Shown here piece after piece: positions 1 to 10,838 of a stretch of DNA of 64,000 bases (its first letter is position 1; each line of letters begins with the position of its first letter). Under the pieces are notes generated by a model that saw only the letters and a list, made by a program, of their open reading frames with translations, was not told the DNA's origin and did no database searches. A program made the position numbers and the translations under genes. The stretch is from Lota lota (Eukaryota > Chordata > Actinopteri > Gadiformes > Lotidae): NCBI GenBank assembly GCA_026745465.1, contig JACYXH010000706.1, forward strand, positions 1-64,000. The letters run 5' to 3'.

Positions 1-532
1 TATTTAATTCATCCATGTTTATGAAAAGTAAATGTTTGAGCTTTGTTCCCTGTTTGATAACTTAAACTAGGCTATCACACAAAATAAACCTATATTCAGG
101 TACGGCAGTGCAAGGAAACATTGGCTTGTAGCGCAGAATGCTATGGAGAGGATTGATCAATATTTAATATTTATAGGTCTATGCATGTAGTTTATCATTA
201 TGGATGCAATAAGAGCACTGTGTGTGAGAAACGTAAATAGGCTGTTACCTCCCCCATTTCCTACATAAATCATAATCATGTCATGATTATTATGTTGTCT
301 TATAAAATAACCTGAGTTAAATCAGAGTAACACAAATAGTATTATTTTATACCATGTTCTAAATATAAAATACAAAATTACTATTATTTGTGAAAATTTA
401 TATCGATTAATATATGATTATGTCGAATAATAATAGTAACAATACTAATGTAAATCATAATTAATTAATAATATAAAAATAATACTTATTCGAATTTCAC
501 AGTATTAATTGTGATTGTTAATTGTTAAGTGA
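1..532. other. AT-rich non-coding stretch
   Basis: No convincing coding sequence. The sequence is AT-rich with many ATTAAT/TAATAAT-like words, most strongly from about 340 to 530. No splice-bordered exon or known repeat is recognised. Confidence 0.5.
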
Positions 533-712
533 TTAAGGAGCAGGCAGGGGTTGGACAGTAAATACAGATACATGTGATTCAGGAGCAGGTAGGGGTCAGG
601 GGTCCTATTGCTCTATAGGATGCTACAGGTTAGGCTGCAGACATTGGGGATCGAACCCAGTACCTTTCAGCTGGGAGTTAAGCTCTCTCGCCACACTACA
701 CCACACACTACT
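533..712 (-). repeat. tRNA-derived SINE, minus strand
   Basis: Read on the minus strand, a tRNA-like head is visible. An A-box-like TGGCGAGAGAG lies at about 683-694 and a B box GGTTCGATCCC at about 647-657, spaced as in a tRNA gene (RNA polymerase III promoter). The body runs towards 533 and carries a degenerate internal duplication around AGGAGCAGG. The family cannot be named from sequence alone, and the ends are approximate. Confidence 0.5.
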
Positions 713-981
713 CTAAGCTCATGCTACAGATATTTAACATGAGTGCATAGTAATCTCCATGACCATTAGATGATATAGGTTATTTAATAATCATAATTAT
801 ACATTCCATTGTTCACTATAATTGTGAATAATAATATCCTCCCTCCACACACTGATGAAGAGGTGAATGGAGACTCCACTGTGTGTGTGTGTAGTAATAT
901 TCCCCCGCCACCACACCGATGAAGAAAATAAAGAAAATATATATATATATGTATATATACACACATATATACATATATATA
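713..981. other. Spacer with two related ~40-bp segments and (TA)n
   Basis: AT-rich spacer. Two related segments mention a 'cacac(c/t)gatgaag' word (about 855 and 915), suggesting a small duplication. A (TA)n/(CA)n tract at about 937-981 borders the LTR-like element that follows. No gene is seen. Confidence 0.4.
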
Positions 982-1315
982 TTGTAGCAATGTCCATACT
1001 ACACGCCACCTAGGTGGCTTTTCTCACTCCACCTAGGTGACTTTCCTCGGGCTCCTCCAAACAATTGGACACAGGGTGGTGATGTTGAAAACCGGTTTAT
1101 TGTAAAAGTTGCATACGATGAGGCCGGCAGACGGTGCTCCGTGCTGCCATGCCGAAGAGCTCTTCCCGAGTGTGTGTGGTGGTGGCTGGTTTAACCTGTG
1201 CACACTGATTGCTCAATGTGCAACAGGTGTGCAGCCCCACCCAGCCCCAGAGTCCAATCAGTCTGACTCGGGCCAGGTGAGGCTGCTTAAGCCAGCCACC
1301 ATCCACACACACTCC

Positions 1316-1319
<4 letters not shown>
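982..1319 (-). mobile_element. Possible solo LTR, about 338 bp, inside a (TA)n tract
   Basis: The segment begins TGTAGCAATG and ends CTCCCACA, so both strands read TG...CA as an LTR should. On the minus strand an AATAAA polyadenylation signal lies in TACAATAAACCGG at about 1093-1105. It is flanked on both sides by (TA)n, which fits insertion into, and target-site duplication of, that microsatellite. There is no internal retroelement sequence next to it, hence 'solo'. The family is not recognised. Confidence 0.4.

Positions 1320-1364
<45 letters not shown>
1318..1364. repeat. (TA)n microsatellite
   Basis: Uninterrupted TA dinucleotide repeat directly after the LTR-like element. Confidence 0.9.
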
Positions 1365-1367
<3 letters not shown>

Positions 1368-2560
1368 CACCTATAGGGAGATAGACAGAGAGGTAGGGAA
1401 AGTAACAGAAGTAAAGAAATGGAAATAGGGAGAGGTACGGAAGGAGACGAATGGAGAGACATGGCCAGAGGAAGGAAGAGACAGAGAGAGAGCCATAGAT
1501 AGATAGGGAAGTAGAGTAAGCATGTTGCTGCTAACCGACTGTGGTGCATGGTGTTGTGTTATATCTTTGTATTTCTGCTGTGTCTCTGCTTGGGCCAGAT
1601 AAACCACAAGCCCAGACATTGCAATCCCCGTCGGCATCATTGCTCTGTCTGAGATTAACCTCTTCTCAAACAAAAGGATAAGAGAGGGTTGAGGATGATG
1701 AACTCTCTCACTGCAGTCCTTTCTCTCTCTCTCTCTCTCCCCACATTCACTCACTAATAAGAGGCAGTCAACAAATCAGGGCAGAAAGTAAATCAACTAA
1801 TGTCTGCCTTCTCTAAATCCCTGTCTCCATGTGGTCTTTTCTCCCTCTCTCTATAGCATCTCTACATCTTTCCTTCCCCTCTCCTTATCCTATATCTATT
1901 CCCTCATCCTTCACTGCTTTCTCTCATCGTTGCCCCTCACACTCTCCCTCTACCATTTCTCACTTCCCCTCTATTCCTCCTCTCCTTCCATCTTTACCCT
2001 CTCGTCACCTCCCTCTCCTTCCTCTCACTCCTCCCTTTCCCATATTTTCTCTTATCCTACTCCATCTCTCCCTCCCCTCTTTCTCCTTCTCTCATTGTAT
2101 CACCTCCCTCAACCTCCCAGGAGTAACCTTGTCATGTTCGACAAAAAACCAAACACAGCATAGCTCAGTAGAAACAGTACTCGTTGTTCACAATCAAGGC
2201 AGAACAAAAGGTTCAAAAGACACACAACAACCTCAACAACGGTTTGCTTGGAACACACAGAAAAGCACATGTTAAAATACATGTTACAAACTGTTGGCTC
2301 TCTCCCTCTCGACTGTTCTGTCTGAGTAATGGAGAGAGAGAGAAATAGTCACGGGTCGCTCCATTAGATCAACAAATTGTAGGGTCTCCTCTCCTCTCCC
2401 TCATGTTCTCTGTATCATCTCCGCCGGGGAGGGCTGAACTCTAGGAAACTCCTGGTGAAAGATAAAGCACACGAATTACCCTCGGGTAAGGCTCTCATAC
2501 TTTCCTCTGTCCTTCCTTCTCTTGAGCGACGGCGAGTGTCGCGTATATATCCGTGTTTCC
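1365..2560. other. Non-coding, purine/pyrimidine-rich stretch
   Basis: A GA-rich block (about 1370-1510), a CT-rich block (about 1715-1740) and a long C/T-rich block (about 1825-2120). Open frames here are low-complexity Ser/Leu/Pro translations of pyrimidine runs and are not supported as genes. Confidence 0.6.
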
Positions 2561-2572
2561 TCCTCCAACGCA

Positions 2573-2708
2573 GGTGTCGCTCATTCCGCTGAGTGTCATC
2601 GGCGAAATTGAGCTCCGGTGTATGATCCTCCGAGGAGCGGTGGTAAACTCCGTCTACCACCACTCCCCTGAGCTGCCTGGGGCGCTGCTTTGGAGCTGGG
2701 TTGCCACA
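2573..2708. repeat. End fragment of the TIR element also found at 22162-22994
   Basis: About 135 bp ending in GCTGGGTTGCCACA matches the right end of the element at 22857-22994, sharing the word order GAGCTCCGG..., GCGGTGGTA..., CCCCTGAGC... and GGGGCGCTG.... Only this end is recognisable; the left part is missing or diverged. It abuts a (TA)n tract at 2709-2735. Confidence 0.7.
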
Positions 2709-2739
<31 letters not shown>

Positions 2740-2740
<1 letters not shown>

Positions 2741-3480
2741 TAGGGCTGGAACGGTTCACAGAATTCACGGTTCGGTTCATATCACGGTTTGGTACGGTAT
2801 GTTTTTGGTAAAGCAGAGGATGACACAAGTGCCTATAAAACAATTGTATTATATATACTAATAAAAAATGATAGTGGCGCTGCGCCACCATGTAACATTT
2901 TAAAATAGGGCTGTCGCAACGAAGACATTTGATTTCTGAAACACAAGTTTTATCGGAATAACGCTGCAAAAAGCAAAACTGTAATATCATGTAAGTGCTG
3001 TGTGGAGGAAGTCAGTGATTTTCGGACCCACTCTCTGTTCTCTCTCGCTCTCTCTGTCTCTCGGTTACAGCAGAGCTTCAATGTAAAGCGGCTCGCACAC
3101 TAGACGAGGTCTCTTCTGTGTTGGACATAGTGAGTGGTAATGGCACTGCGATGCGCGCCAAAATGTTGAGCAGTGCTGGAAGTTACAGCGCGGCTGTGTA
3201 GCGGCGCCGGTGGTCGAGCTCTTGACGGAAACACGACATACTTAAGTTCCAATGAAGACACACTGCTTTGAATGTATGGGAGTACTTACAATGATCATAT
3301 ATCTAAAAAGGTGGTTTGTACATCGTGCAAAGTTTCAATTAAATTGCACCGCAGCACTATTCATGATCAGGGGAAGAAATGAGAGCTCTTTGATATACGA
3401 GGAGGAGCGCAAATAGTTATTTCTTGAGGAAAGAGATGTCGAGGCGCTGGCGGTACCACCTATGCGATAAAAAGTGAATC
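2740..3480 (+). mobile_element. Decayed hAT-like DNA transposon remnant
   Basis: A start like TAGGGCTGGAACGGTTCAC followed by repeated ACGGTT(C/T)GGT(T/A) words (2740-2805) resembles fish hAT termini. A second AATAGGGCTGTCGCAACG lies at about 2906. At about 3310-3360 a short frame reads VCTSCKVSIKLHRST, similar to the BED-type zinc finger at the N terminus of hAT transposases. There is no long reading frame. This is inference from short motifs; the boundaries are approximate. Confidence 0.35.
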
Positions 3481-3872
3481 TTTTAAAATAATTGCGACTA
3501 CATATCACATTTCCAATCTGGGATTGTACATTTTATCGTATGTTGTCAATTATCTAGGTGGTAATCTCTTTTTATTATCACATTAGTTATCTAATAGGTT
3601 GGATAACCTGGCTTCACTCTCCTGGTTTCACAAACATCTGTTAACAATATAATTCTGAATAACTGTGTTGTGCCGATTCTGCCTAAGAGCATTTTAGCCC
3701 TCGCAACGGCCGCAACCAATAGCAGTGACAGTTTGGTCTTTGTGATAAGACATTGTAAAGTACTTGCAGGGCAATTCACTCTTTTTCGGTCCACAACCGC
3801 TCTACTGACACAAAGCACATTGATTCCAAAGACTAAAGTGCTACTGCTCTTGTTTACATCACGCTTGAAAAG

Positions 3873-5087
3873 GTGCTAGAGTTAGGGCACTCTAGTCCAT
3901 GGGCAGGTCACCTAGGCCAGAACAAATCATGGGAAAGGGTTGCAGGGAGGTTTTATTGGCCAAACATGTATGTTCAGCTGATACAGTACTGCAAGTCTTG
4001 TCCCCAGTGTCAGCTGACAGCACCGGGAAAAAAGGGTAACAGGGCACCATTAATACCTTTACCCATTATAGATGTACCATTTAGCAGAATAGCCATGGAC
4101 ATTGTGGGGCCTCTAGAGCGTAGTCGTAGAGGAAACCGCTACATCTTGGTTATCTCTGACTATGCTACCAGGTACCCCGAGGCATTTCCGCTTAGGAATG
4201 TGAAGGCCAGGCAGGTAGCTAATGCGCTTCTCCAGCTGTTAACCAGGGTAGGGATCCCGAGGGAGGTACTGACAGACCAGGGCACAAACTTTACTTCAAA
4301 GTTTCTCAGGCAGGTCTACCAGTATTTAGGGATCAAGGCTATTAAGACCACGCCTTACCACCCTCAGACAGACGGGCTTGTGGAGCGCCTCAACCAGACC
4401 CTGAAGTCTATGCTGCGAAAGTTTGTGTTGGACACAGGTGCAGACTGGGACGAGTGGCTACCATACCTGCTGTTTGCTTATCGTGAGGTTCCTCAGTCAT
4501 CCACTGGCTTCTCACCTTTCGAGTTGCTCTACGGGAGGAAGGTGAGAGGTCCACTGGATGTGCTGAAGGAGGCCTGGGAAGGAGACCAGCCAGAAAAGCA
4601 GGTGAACATTTTGTCCTACATTTTAAAAATGAGGGACAGGATGGAGACATTGACAGAGGAAGTGCAGCAAAATCTCAAAGCTGCACAAGCTACCCAGAAA
4701 AGGTGGTATGACAAGTCTTCGAGAGAACGTTCTTTCAAGCCGGGGCAGCAGGTTCTCCTGTTGTTGCCGACATGTGAGAGCAGTCTATTGGCCAAGTGGC
4801 AGGGACCATATGTGGTTCGCCAAAAGACTGGGCCGGTGACGTACGAGGTCATCATGCCAGAGAGGAGGAAGCAGACGCAGACGTTCCACATAAACCTGCT
4901 GAAGGAGTGGGTTCCCCGTGAGGAGCCTGCTGTCGTGCTGTTTGCCAGGAGGGTCGTGGAGGAAGACGAGGGAGATGAGCAGTTTCTCCCTACAACCGAT
5001 GGTTCTGGAGTCCAGGTAGACATGCACCACCTCTCGGTTTCCCAGCAGGAGGCGCTGGCCTCACACAGCTGGCTCAACACCACGTAA
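3873..5087 (+). CDS. Retrotransposon integrase fragment (Gmr1-like)
   Basis: This 404-codon frame would insert retroelement cDNA into host DNA. It starts inside the H2C2 zinc-binding domain (HSSPWAGHLG at residues 6-15, then CKSCPQC near 43-49). The D,D-35-E core follows: Asp in MDIVGP at about residue 75, Asp in LTDQGTNF near 137, and Glu in GLVERLNQ near 173. A GPY/F-like C-terminal segment is visible around WQGPYVVRQKTGPVTYEV near 309-326. The ATG is probably not the true start, because in a complete element this domain is the middle of pol. A stop at 5085-5087 separates it from the RT frame. No host promoter is seen. Confidence 0.85.
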   Translation: MLELGHSSPWAGHLGQNKSWERVAGRFYWPNMYVQLIQYCKSCPQCQLTAPGKKGNRAPLIPLPIIDVPFSRIAMDIVGPLERSRRGNRYILVISDYATRYPEAFPLRNVKARQVANALLQLLTRVGIPREVLTDQGTNFTSKFLRQVYQYLGIKAIKTTPYHPQTDGLVERLNQTLKSMLRKFVLDTGADWDEWLPYLLFAYREVPQSSTGFSPFELLYGRKVRGPLDVLKEAWEGDQPEKQVNILSYILKMRDRMETLTEEVQQNLKAAQATQKRWYDKSSRERSFKPGQQVLLLLPTCESSLLAKWQGPYVVRQKTGPVTYEVIMPERRKQTQTFHINLLKEWVPREEPAVVLFARRVVEEDEGDEQFLPTTDGSGVQVDMHHLSVSQQEALASHSWLNTT

Positions 5088-5140
5088 CCCTGAAGGAACC
5101 AGGACCGATCAGGGTCCCGAGCTACAGGATTCCAGCACAG

Positions 5141-6010
5141 ATGGTTCCAAAGCTCAAGAAGGAGCTAGAAACAATGAAAGAGATGGGGATCATCGAACCA
5201 TCTCACAGTGAGTGGTCATGTCCCATTGTTATTGTGCCCAAAAAGGACGGTACTCTGCGTTTTTGCAATGACTTTAGAAAGTTGAACACCATTTCAACTT
5301 TCGACCCTTACCCTATGCCCAGAGTGGATGATCTTCTGGACAGGTTGGGCTGTGCCAGATATCTGACCACCTTGGACCTGTGTAAGGGGTACTGGCAGCC
5401 CCTGACAGCATTCAGAACACCGTTTGGTTTTTACCAATATACGGTGATGCCATTTGGTCTGAAGGGGGCGCCCGCAACGTTTCAGCGCCTCATGGATGGG
5501 GTGTTGGAAGGTGCTTGGGATTACGCAGGGGCGTACCTGGACGACATCATAGTCTTCAGCGAGACTTGGGAGGATCATCTGGTCCACGTCCAAGACATTC
5601 TCCAGCGAATCAAGGATGCTGGCCTGACCATGAATCCCTCCAAGTGCTCCTTTGCCCAGTCACAGGTGGAGTACCTGGGATTTGTCATCGGAGGTGGGTC
5701 AGTAAGGCCACAGGTGGGGAAGGTGAGTGCCCTCACTGATACCCCAGTACCAAAAACTAAATCCCAGGTGAGGTCTTTCCTGGGGATGGTTGGGTGGTAC
5801 CGACGGTTTATCCCTAACTGCTCTAGTAGGGCAGCCGTCTTAACCGAATTGACTAAGAAAGACAGTCCAAACAAGGTCAAGTGGACTGCTCAGTGTCAGC
5901 TTGCCTTTGAGGACTTGAGGAATTGTCTTTGCAGTGATCCAGTATTGCAACAGCCAGACTTTGATCTCCCTTTTTTTTCAAAACCGTTGAACTTGGCAAG
6001 GCTAGGCTAA
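5141..6010 (+). pseudogene. Retrotransposon reverse transcriptase fragment (Gmr1-like), truncated
   Basis: A 289-codon frame with RT motifs: SEWSCPIVIVPKKDGTLRFC near residues 25-44, LTTLDLCKGYWQ near 74-85, the FGLKGAPATFQRLMDG palm motif near 105-120, and catalytic YLDDIIVF near 132-139. A short segment between KGYWQ and TAFRTPFG (around 5396-5410) is shorter than in intact Ty3/gypsy RTs, implying a small in-frame deletion. The frame enters the RT-RNase H connection (SFLGMVGWYRRFIPNCS) and stops where RNase H should begin, so RNase H is lost. It is read as a dead remnant. Confidence 0.8.
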
Positions 6011-6399
6011 GATAAATGTAATCTTTAAATGGCGTGACATGATTTTATATATTTTGGAATTGATGTTGTAATATATAATCAGACACTACAATGTGTCTTA
6101 ACACAGTGGGCATTATTATCTTATTTATAACTGAAAAGTTGCAAGCATATTGATTGGTTATTAGAATGTCCACATAAACAAACAGATGTCACATGTCCAA
6201 TGAGACAGCTGTCATGAATGGGGTAATCACAGGCACTGAGTCACAAGCTGAGAAATGCAGAGACGCCACTTAGGAGGATATTCTCCAGGAAGGGGCAGGT
6301 AGTGGAGAGGTGGATCAACAATGAAGACGTTGGGAGGTTCCTATGATGAAAGGGTTGTCATGGGATGATGTGGTGCCCCCCCCCCCCCCCCCCCCCCAG
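6011..6399. other. Spacer ending in a (C)n tract at a splice acceptor
   Basis: No coding sequence is recognised. The last part (6376-6397) is an uninterrupted C run that directly precedes a CAG acceptor and so serves as the polypyrimidine tract of the next exon. Confidence 0.5.
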
Positions 6400-8320
6400 A
6401 CGTGAACATGGTGACCCAGGTGACCCAGGAGCCGGAGGGGTTCTTCACGGTGCAGAGTGAGCTGCAGTACAAGGTGGTGAAGGAGGACCAGGACGCACGG
6501 TTCACCTGCGAGGTCAGTTGGTCCCCGAGGGCGTGAGGACGGCCAAGTCCAGGGACATCAACATCACCGTCCACTGTGAGAGCAGTAGGAGGATTAGAAG
6601 CCCTTTGGATGGACCTTTACAAGGGTTATGTTTGAATGGAAAATGTGGAAGGTTTCTTTGCACTTTTTCAGCATACAAATTGGGTTCAGTTTGTGTTTTC
6701 AGTGCCGTTATTTAAAGGACATTTTAGTAACAATTACGTACAATTACAAGTGTTTTGTGATGCAATTTGTTAAATATACACAACATGCAGTTAAGATTTT
6801 CCCAAACACAATACAAATAGAATTTTTGATATTCTTGCTTAAATTGAAGTCCATTTTGTAGACCGTGACATGCACAGGCAAAAAAGCATTAAATAACAAC
6901 TTGACCCATAAAGTGACTTTACAAGCCCTCTGAATAGGCTGCATATTTTGACCACGTCTGTCGGTTTATGTGGGTGTGTATGCGTGTGCGTTTGTGTCCA
7001 GACCCCGCCACCATGGTGAAGCTGTTTAAGGAATCTCCGCCAGGTCTGGTGAAAGAGGGGGACACCGTTGAGCTTCGTTGTCATGGCGACGCCAACCCCC
7101 CTGCACCCTTTATCTTCAACAGAGAACAAGTAAGAATGGAAGGGCCCTAACTGCCTCTGTCTCTCTCTCTCACCCCCTCCCACAAAGAGAGAATGGCCCA
7201 CTAACAGGGGACATGGGAATGTTTCTGATTGGCCCCGGCGGTAGACAGGGAGTGGAGGGTCCACGAGAAAGACCTGGCAGCCGGGCCCCTGACCCCTGCA
7301 GCTCCAGGCTGGGTGCCATGCCCTCTCAGGGCCCGGATATCACACTGACAAGGCTTACAGAGGAACTCTGTTCCCACACACATGGTTTTTTATTGATTTA
7401 AATGAAAGTGACTGACCTTCAGAATGTCTGAGCATGCGTGAGATACATACAGGCTTAGCTCTAATCGTGTGTGTGTGTGCCTTCTTGTGTGTTGTGCCAG
7501 GAGCCAGAGGTGGACCTGGGTTCTAGTGGGGACGTTCTGGTCCTGTCCGGGGTGACACGGAGAGACAGCGGAGTCTACCAGTGTCGTCCTCCGGCCAGCC
7601 AATCACGTGCCAGAGTCATGGGAGACATGCGGCTGACTGTGCATTGTAAGAGTTTGAATACGCAAACACACACTGACCTATACATAATACCTTTATAGTA
7701 TAACATTTACTGTGTGACGAGTAATACATCCTGTAGTGGCACGTACCTCGTTGCTTATAATTCTTCTTTGCCACTTTTTGAAGTCAGTCTATACTTTTAA
7801 ATGTTTACTTCTTAAACACAAAACTTATACATGGTAAGCACGGTCAAAGAACTGTGTTGCTTCCACGTCTCTAACTTCACACTAAAACTAACTACGTCCT
7901 TATTTGGCTCTTACACATCCTATTCTATCTCACCCATCGTTGGGTTGGTTTAGTTTGAACCAGTGGCTCATTTGTAGTCACAATGTTACACGTTCACTCT
8001 GAGTGGTGTGTGAGAGTGGTGTAACGTAAGGGATTTAGGAGCGGACCAAAATGTGTCAACAAGCGGAGTTGTGTTAATGTTTGCTACTAAAACGTATCAA
8101 ACTCATCAAGTGTGTGGATGTGTAACTACAAATGCAGTCTTGTCGATGCATGTTATAGCCTGTGAAGCTGCCTAGAGTCAATGTTATTCCTGCGCACCTA
8201 CGCCTAAAGGAACCCAGCTAGGGAGGGAAACACACCTGTGTTCACAACAAACTCCCCAAACCAGCTAGGTGGGAAAGCTTCCATACTCATGCTTAAGTTT
8301 CTTTCTCATGCCCTTATCTG

Positions 8321-8368
<48 letters not shown>

Positions 8369-10785
8369 ACCTGGACCCCGTGGTGGTGATGCCCAGGGAT
8401 TTAGCGGTCTTGTTTAAGGGACAGAGTCTCACGGCCACATGCAACGCTCGGTCCTCTCTGAAAACCACTGCTGTGTGGTACAAGGTTATTATCATTCTTC
8501 TTCTTCATAAGGAAAATGTGTTCGGTTTGGTAACGATCACTCAAAGATCGATGACACGGGCCAAATGTCAATGAATGCTAAGCTAAGCGCCAATACCTGC
8601 TGTGTATAACTACAGCAATACACAAAACAAATACCAGCACCCTCCTACAAGTTATTACTATGTCAATCGTCTTTTTTGAGACAATAACTTGAGTCTGACG
8701 TGTGCGTGTGTTTGGTGTGCGCGTGTGTTTGGCGTGTGTCTGCAGAAGGGAAAGCAGGTGGGGAGCGGGCGCACACTGACCCTGGAGGACGCCACCTCCG
8801 CCACAGCCGGGAAGTACGTGTGTGAGGTGACGGTGCTGGCCCTGCCGGCCCTTCACTCCACGGGCTCCGTCCACATCAAGGTCGAGGGTACGTGTCCCCA
8901 TAGACCCCCCTGTGCACAGAGGGGTCATCGTAGGACACACACAGGTGTCGCTCATAACACTGATCATGGGTGGGCTGCTTTGCTGTACCAGGGCAGGGGA
9001 AGCAGACTAAGCTGGAGAAGATAAGCTACTTGTGCCCTGGTACAAGTAGCAGACCCAGAATTCGTGTCGTGAGTGCGACCTGTGTGTGTCCTACGATGAC
9101 CCTTCTGTGAAAAGGGTCAATTAGTTGTTGTACACAAAAACATAACACAATATCCCCCTACCATATTAAACACTGGGTTAATTGAAACTGTGGCAGGGGA
9201 ATTTTGTTAGCCTGGCGTTTTCTAATAAATATGTCAATCCTATATTCTGACAAACTCAGAAGCCCCACACTTGAAACATAAATGACTTAACCAGCTGTAA
9301 ATAAATAACCAAACGAACAGAAAGTGGACAGATGGCTTGAAGGATAGGATGGTTTGTTTGCCACCGATGAGCAAGGGACTTGTATTAAGAAGAGTTCTGT
9401 AATTATATTCTACATTTTGCAGAGTGCAGTTTAAGAAGGTGTATTTTAACATTTTAAACTTTAAACAAATGTATGGTGGTGGCTGCAGAATCAATTGAAA
9501 CCCAGCAGGGGTTGTCATGGGGCCATATGTTAAATAGATACATAAAAACAATATGAGACATAAGAAATGCAGAAAATGACAGCAGTGACCTTTTCAGCGG
9601 GAGGGGATAGGGAGTCCACATCAGAAGTAGAGAGCTCTGTGTGTATCTAGGCTAGCGGTGGATGGCCAGTCCGTTCTAAGTGGGATTCTGCCTGTGATTC
9701 ACAGCTCCTCTGGCCACATCCACACCGTCCCCAACTGTCCCGGTAAGCATGGCTCCCCTCTCCTGAAAGCTGTCCTCTTTTATTCCCCACCTAAGAAAAG
9801 CTCTTCCTCTCTTCCACCGCCACCCTCGCTCTCCACATGAACCCTAAAGCTTCCAGGTCAGAAGCACCTTGGGTCACCTCTCCCTTCTTCCAGTTCAAAC
9901 CCACAGACAGAAGGAGAAACAGGGCTCTTAATGGTTCTGGGTCTGCAGCGGAGCGATGGTGTGGGTCAGTTGGTCGGGAGGGTTTGTAGCACGCTGGGAA
10001 TGAAAGAGACTCATGGTTCTTTAACACGATGAGCCCAGCCCTGCTGGAATTTATTTTGGCAGAGGCACGCTTTTTTCCATGAATTCTTCTACATTTGCCT
10101 CCTAATTTAATGTTGTGGTTTGTTTTTGTGGGACAAATTCATGATACCGAATGCTAATTGTTAACTCATTCCACTGACTAGTTAACTCATTCCAGTGACT
10201 AGTTAACTCATTCCAGTGACTAGTTAACTCATTCCAGTGGGCAGACGAGCTTTAACATCCAGTCCAGACCATCGACTTTCTCAGACCAAGTGTCTAAAGG
10301 TTTCTAATCAGCATCGTTTAGACTGGCAACTGTAGAAATACACGTATTAGAAACCCTTCTGAAAGCACTGGCTCTGTGCCGTCTCCCCCCAGAGGCCTGG
10401 CTGGGACATAGCACGACTGATCAACAGTAACACAACATCATCTCAGGCTGCTTTTGTTTAAAGCGGCACTAGGGCTGGCCGTTATTCACACTGCTACTTC
10501 TTCCTCTTCTTTCTGTTCCTCAGATCAGCACATTGTGGCGAGAAGCCATTTAACACTGCATCGTCTGTCTCTGTTCCATCCCTGCGTCTGCCTGCGTGCG
10601 TGTGTGATGGTGCGTGCGTGTACCCGTATGCGTGTGTTTGTAGCCAAGGCGATGGTGGTGGTGGTGGTGGTGGTTGTTGTGGTTGTGATCATCCTGGCCC
10701 TCCTGCTGCCGGCCGTCCTGGGGAGCGTCATCTACTTCCTGCACAAGAAAGGCAAGATCCCCTGCTGCTCGGGGAAGAGGGAGAT
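6400..10785 (+). CDS. mcam: MCAM (CD146)-like immunoglobulin adhesion receptor, partial gene
   Basis: Six exons with AG/GT borders and compatible phases are visible: 6400-6575 (second half of Ig domain 2, FFTVQSELQYKVVKEDQDARF), 7002-7129 (start of Ig3, VKEGDTVELRCHGDANPP), 7501-7645 (end of Ig3, DSGVYQC), 8369-8484 (start of Ig4), 8746-8887 (end of Ig4, AGKYVCEV) and 10644-10785. The last gives the membrane helix and the juxtamembrane segment SVIYFLHKKGKIPCCSGKRE. Motif order and the KKGK-PC-SGK-E junction match MCAM, a cell-surface receptor in endothelial and muscle adhesion; BCAM is a weaker alternative. Signal peptide, Ig1 and early Ig2 are not found upstream. No Ig5 exon is seen between 8888 and 10643, and the cytoplasmic-tail exon is not recognised. 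In the first exon the frame breaks after VS at about 6513-6518 (about 4 bases appear missing), so the copy may be damaged or misassembled. Confidence 0.75.
8323..8366. repeat. (TG)n microsatellite at a splice acceptor
   Basis: About 22 TG units run directly into the GCAG acceptor of the MCAM-like exon at 8369, replacing a normal polypyrimidine tract. Confidence 0.9.
8917..9107. mobile_element. Fold-back MITE (about 190 bp) in an MCAM-like intron
   Basis: Left terminus CAGAGGGGTCATCGTAGGAC and right terminus, as reverse complement, CAGAAGGGTCATCGTAGGAC. The arms keep pairing inwards (for example CTGTACCAGGGCA near 8982-8995 with TGCCCTGGTAC near 9032-9043), leaving a central loop of about 35 nt. 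The whole unit is therefore one long imperfect palindrome. CAG-starting termini suggest a hAT-type non-autonomous element. No clear target-site duplication was found. Confidence 0.75.
9108..10159. other. Intronic DNA of the MCAM-like gene
   Basis: No Ig5 exon is recognised here. An AG...GT-bounded segment at about 9706-9741 could be a small exon but has no recognisable protein motif. Confidence 0.4.
10160..10239. repeat. 21-bp tandem repeat, about 3.8 copies
   Basis: Unit GTTAACTCATTCCAGTGACTA. The first copy has one C/G difference and the last is partial. Confidence 0.9.
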
Positions 10786-10795
10786 GTACGCTGTT

Positions 10796-10796
<1 letters not shown>

Positions 10797-10827
<31 letters not shown>

Positions 10828-10838
10828 CACACACACAC
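10797..10838. repeat. (AC)n microsatellite after the transmembrane exon
   Basis: AC repeat interrupted by ATAG, starting 12 bases after the splice donor of the MCAM-like membrane exon. Confidence 0.85.

Larger units (their letters stand above)
3870..6010 (+). mobile_element. Truncated Gmr1-like Ty3/gypsy retroelement (integrase upstream of RT)
   Basis: Two pol fragments lie on the same strand in the order integrase (3873-5087) then reverse transcriptase (5141-6010). Canonical Ty3/gypsy elements have RT before integrase. The inverted order is the hallmark of the Gmr1 group of deuterostome elements, first described from Gadus morhua. Gag, protease, most of RNase H and both LTRs are not visible, so the copy is truncated at both ends. 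The integrase and RT parts lie in different frames, separated by a stop at 5085-5087. Confidence 0.85.

Noticed and set aside
9706..9741. Extra small exon of the MCAM-like gene
   Set aside because: AG and GT borders exist, but the encoded peptide has no MCAM similarity and phase support is weak.
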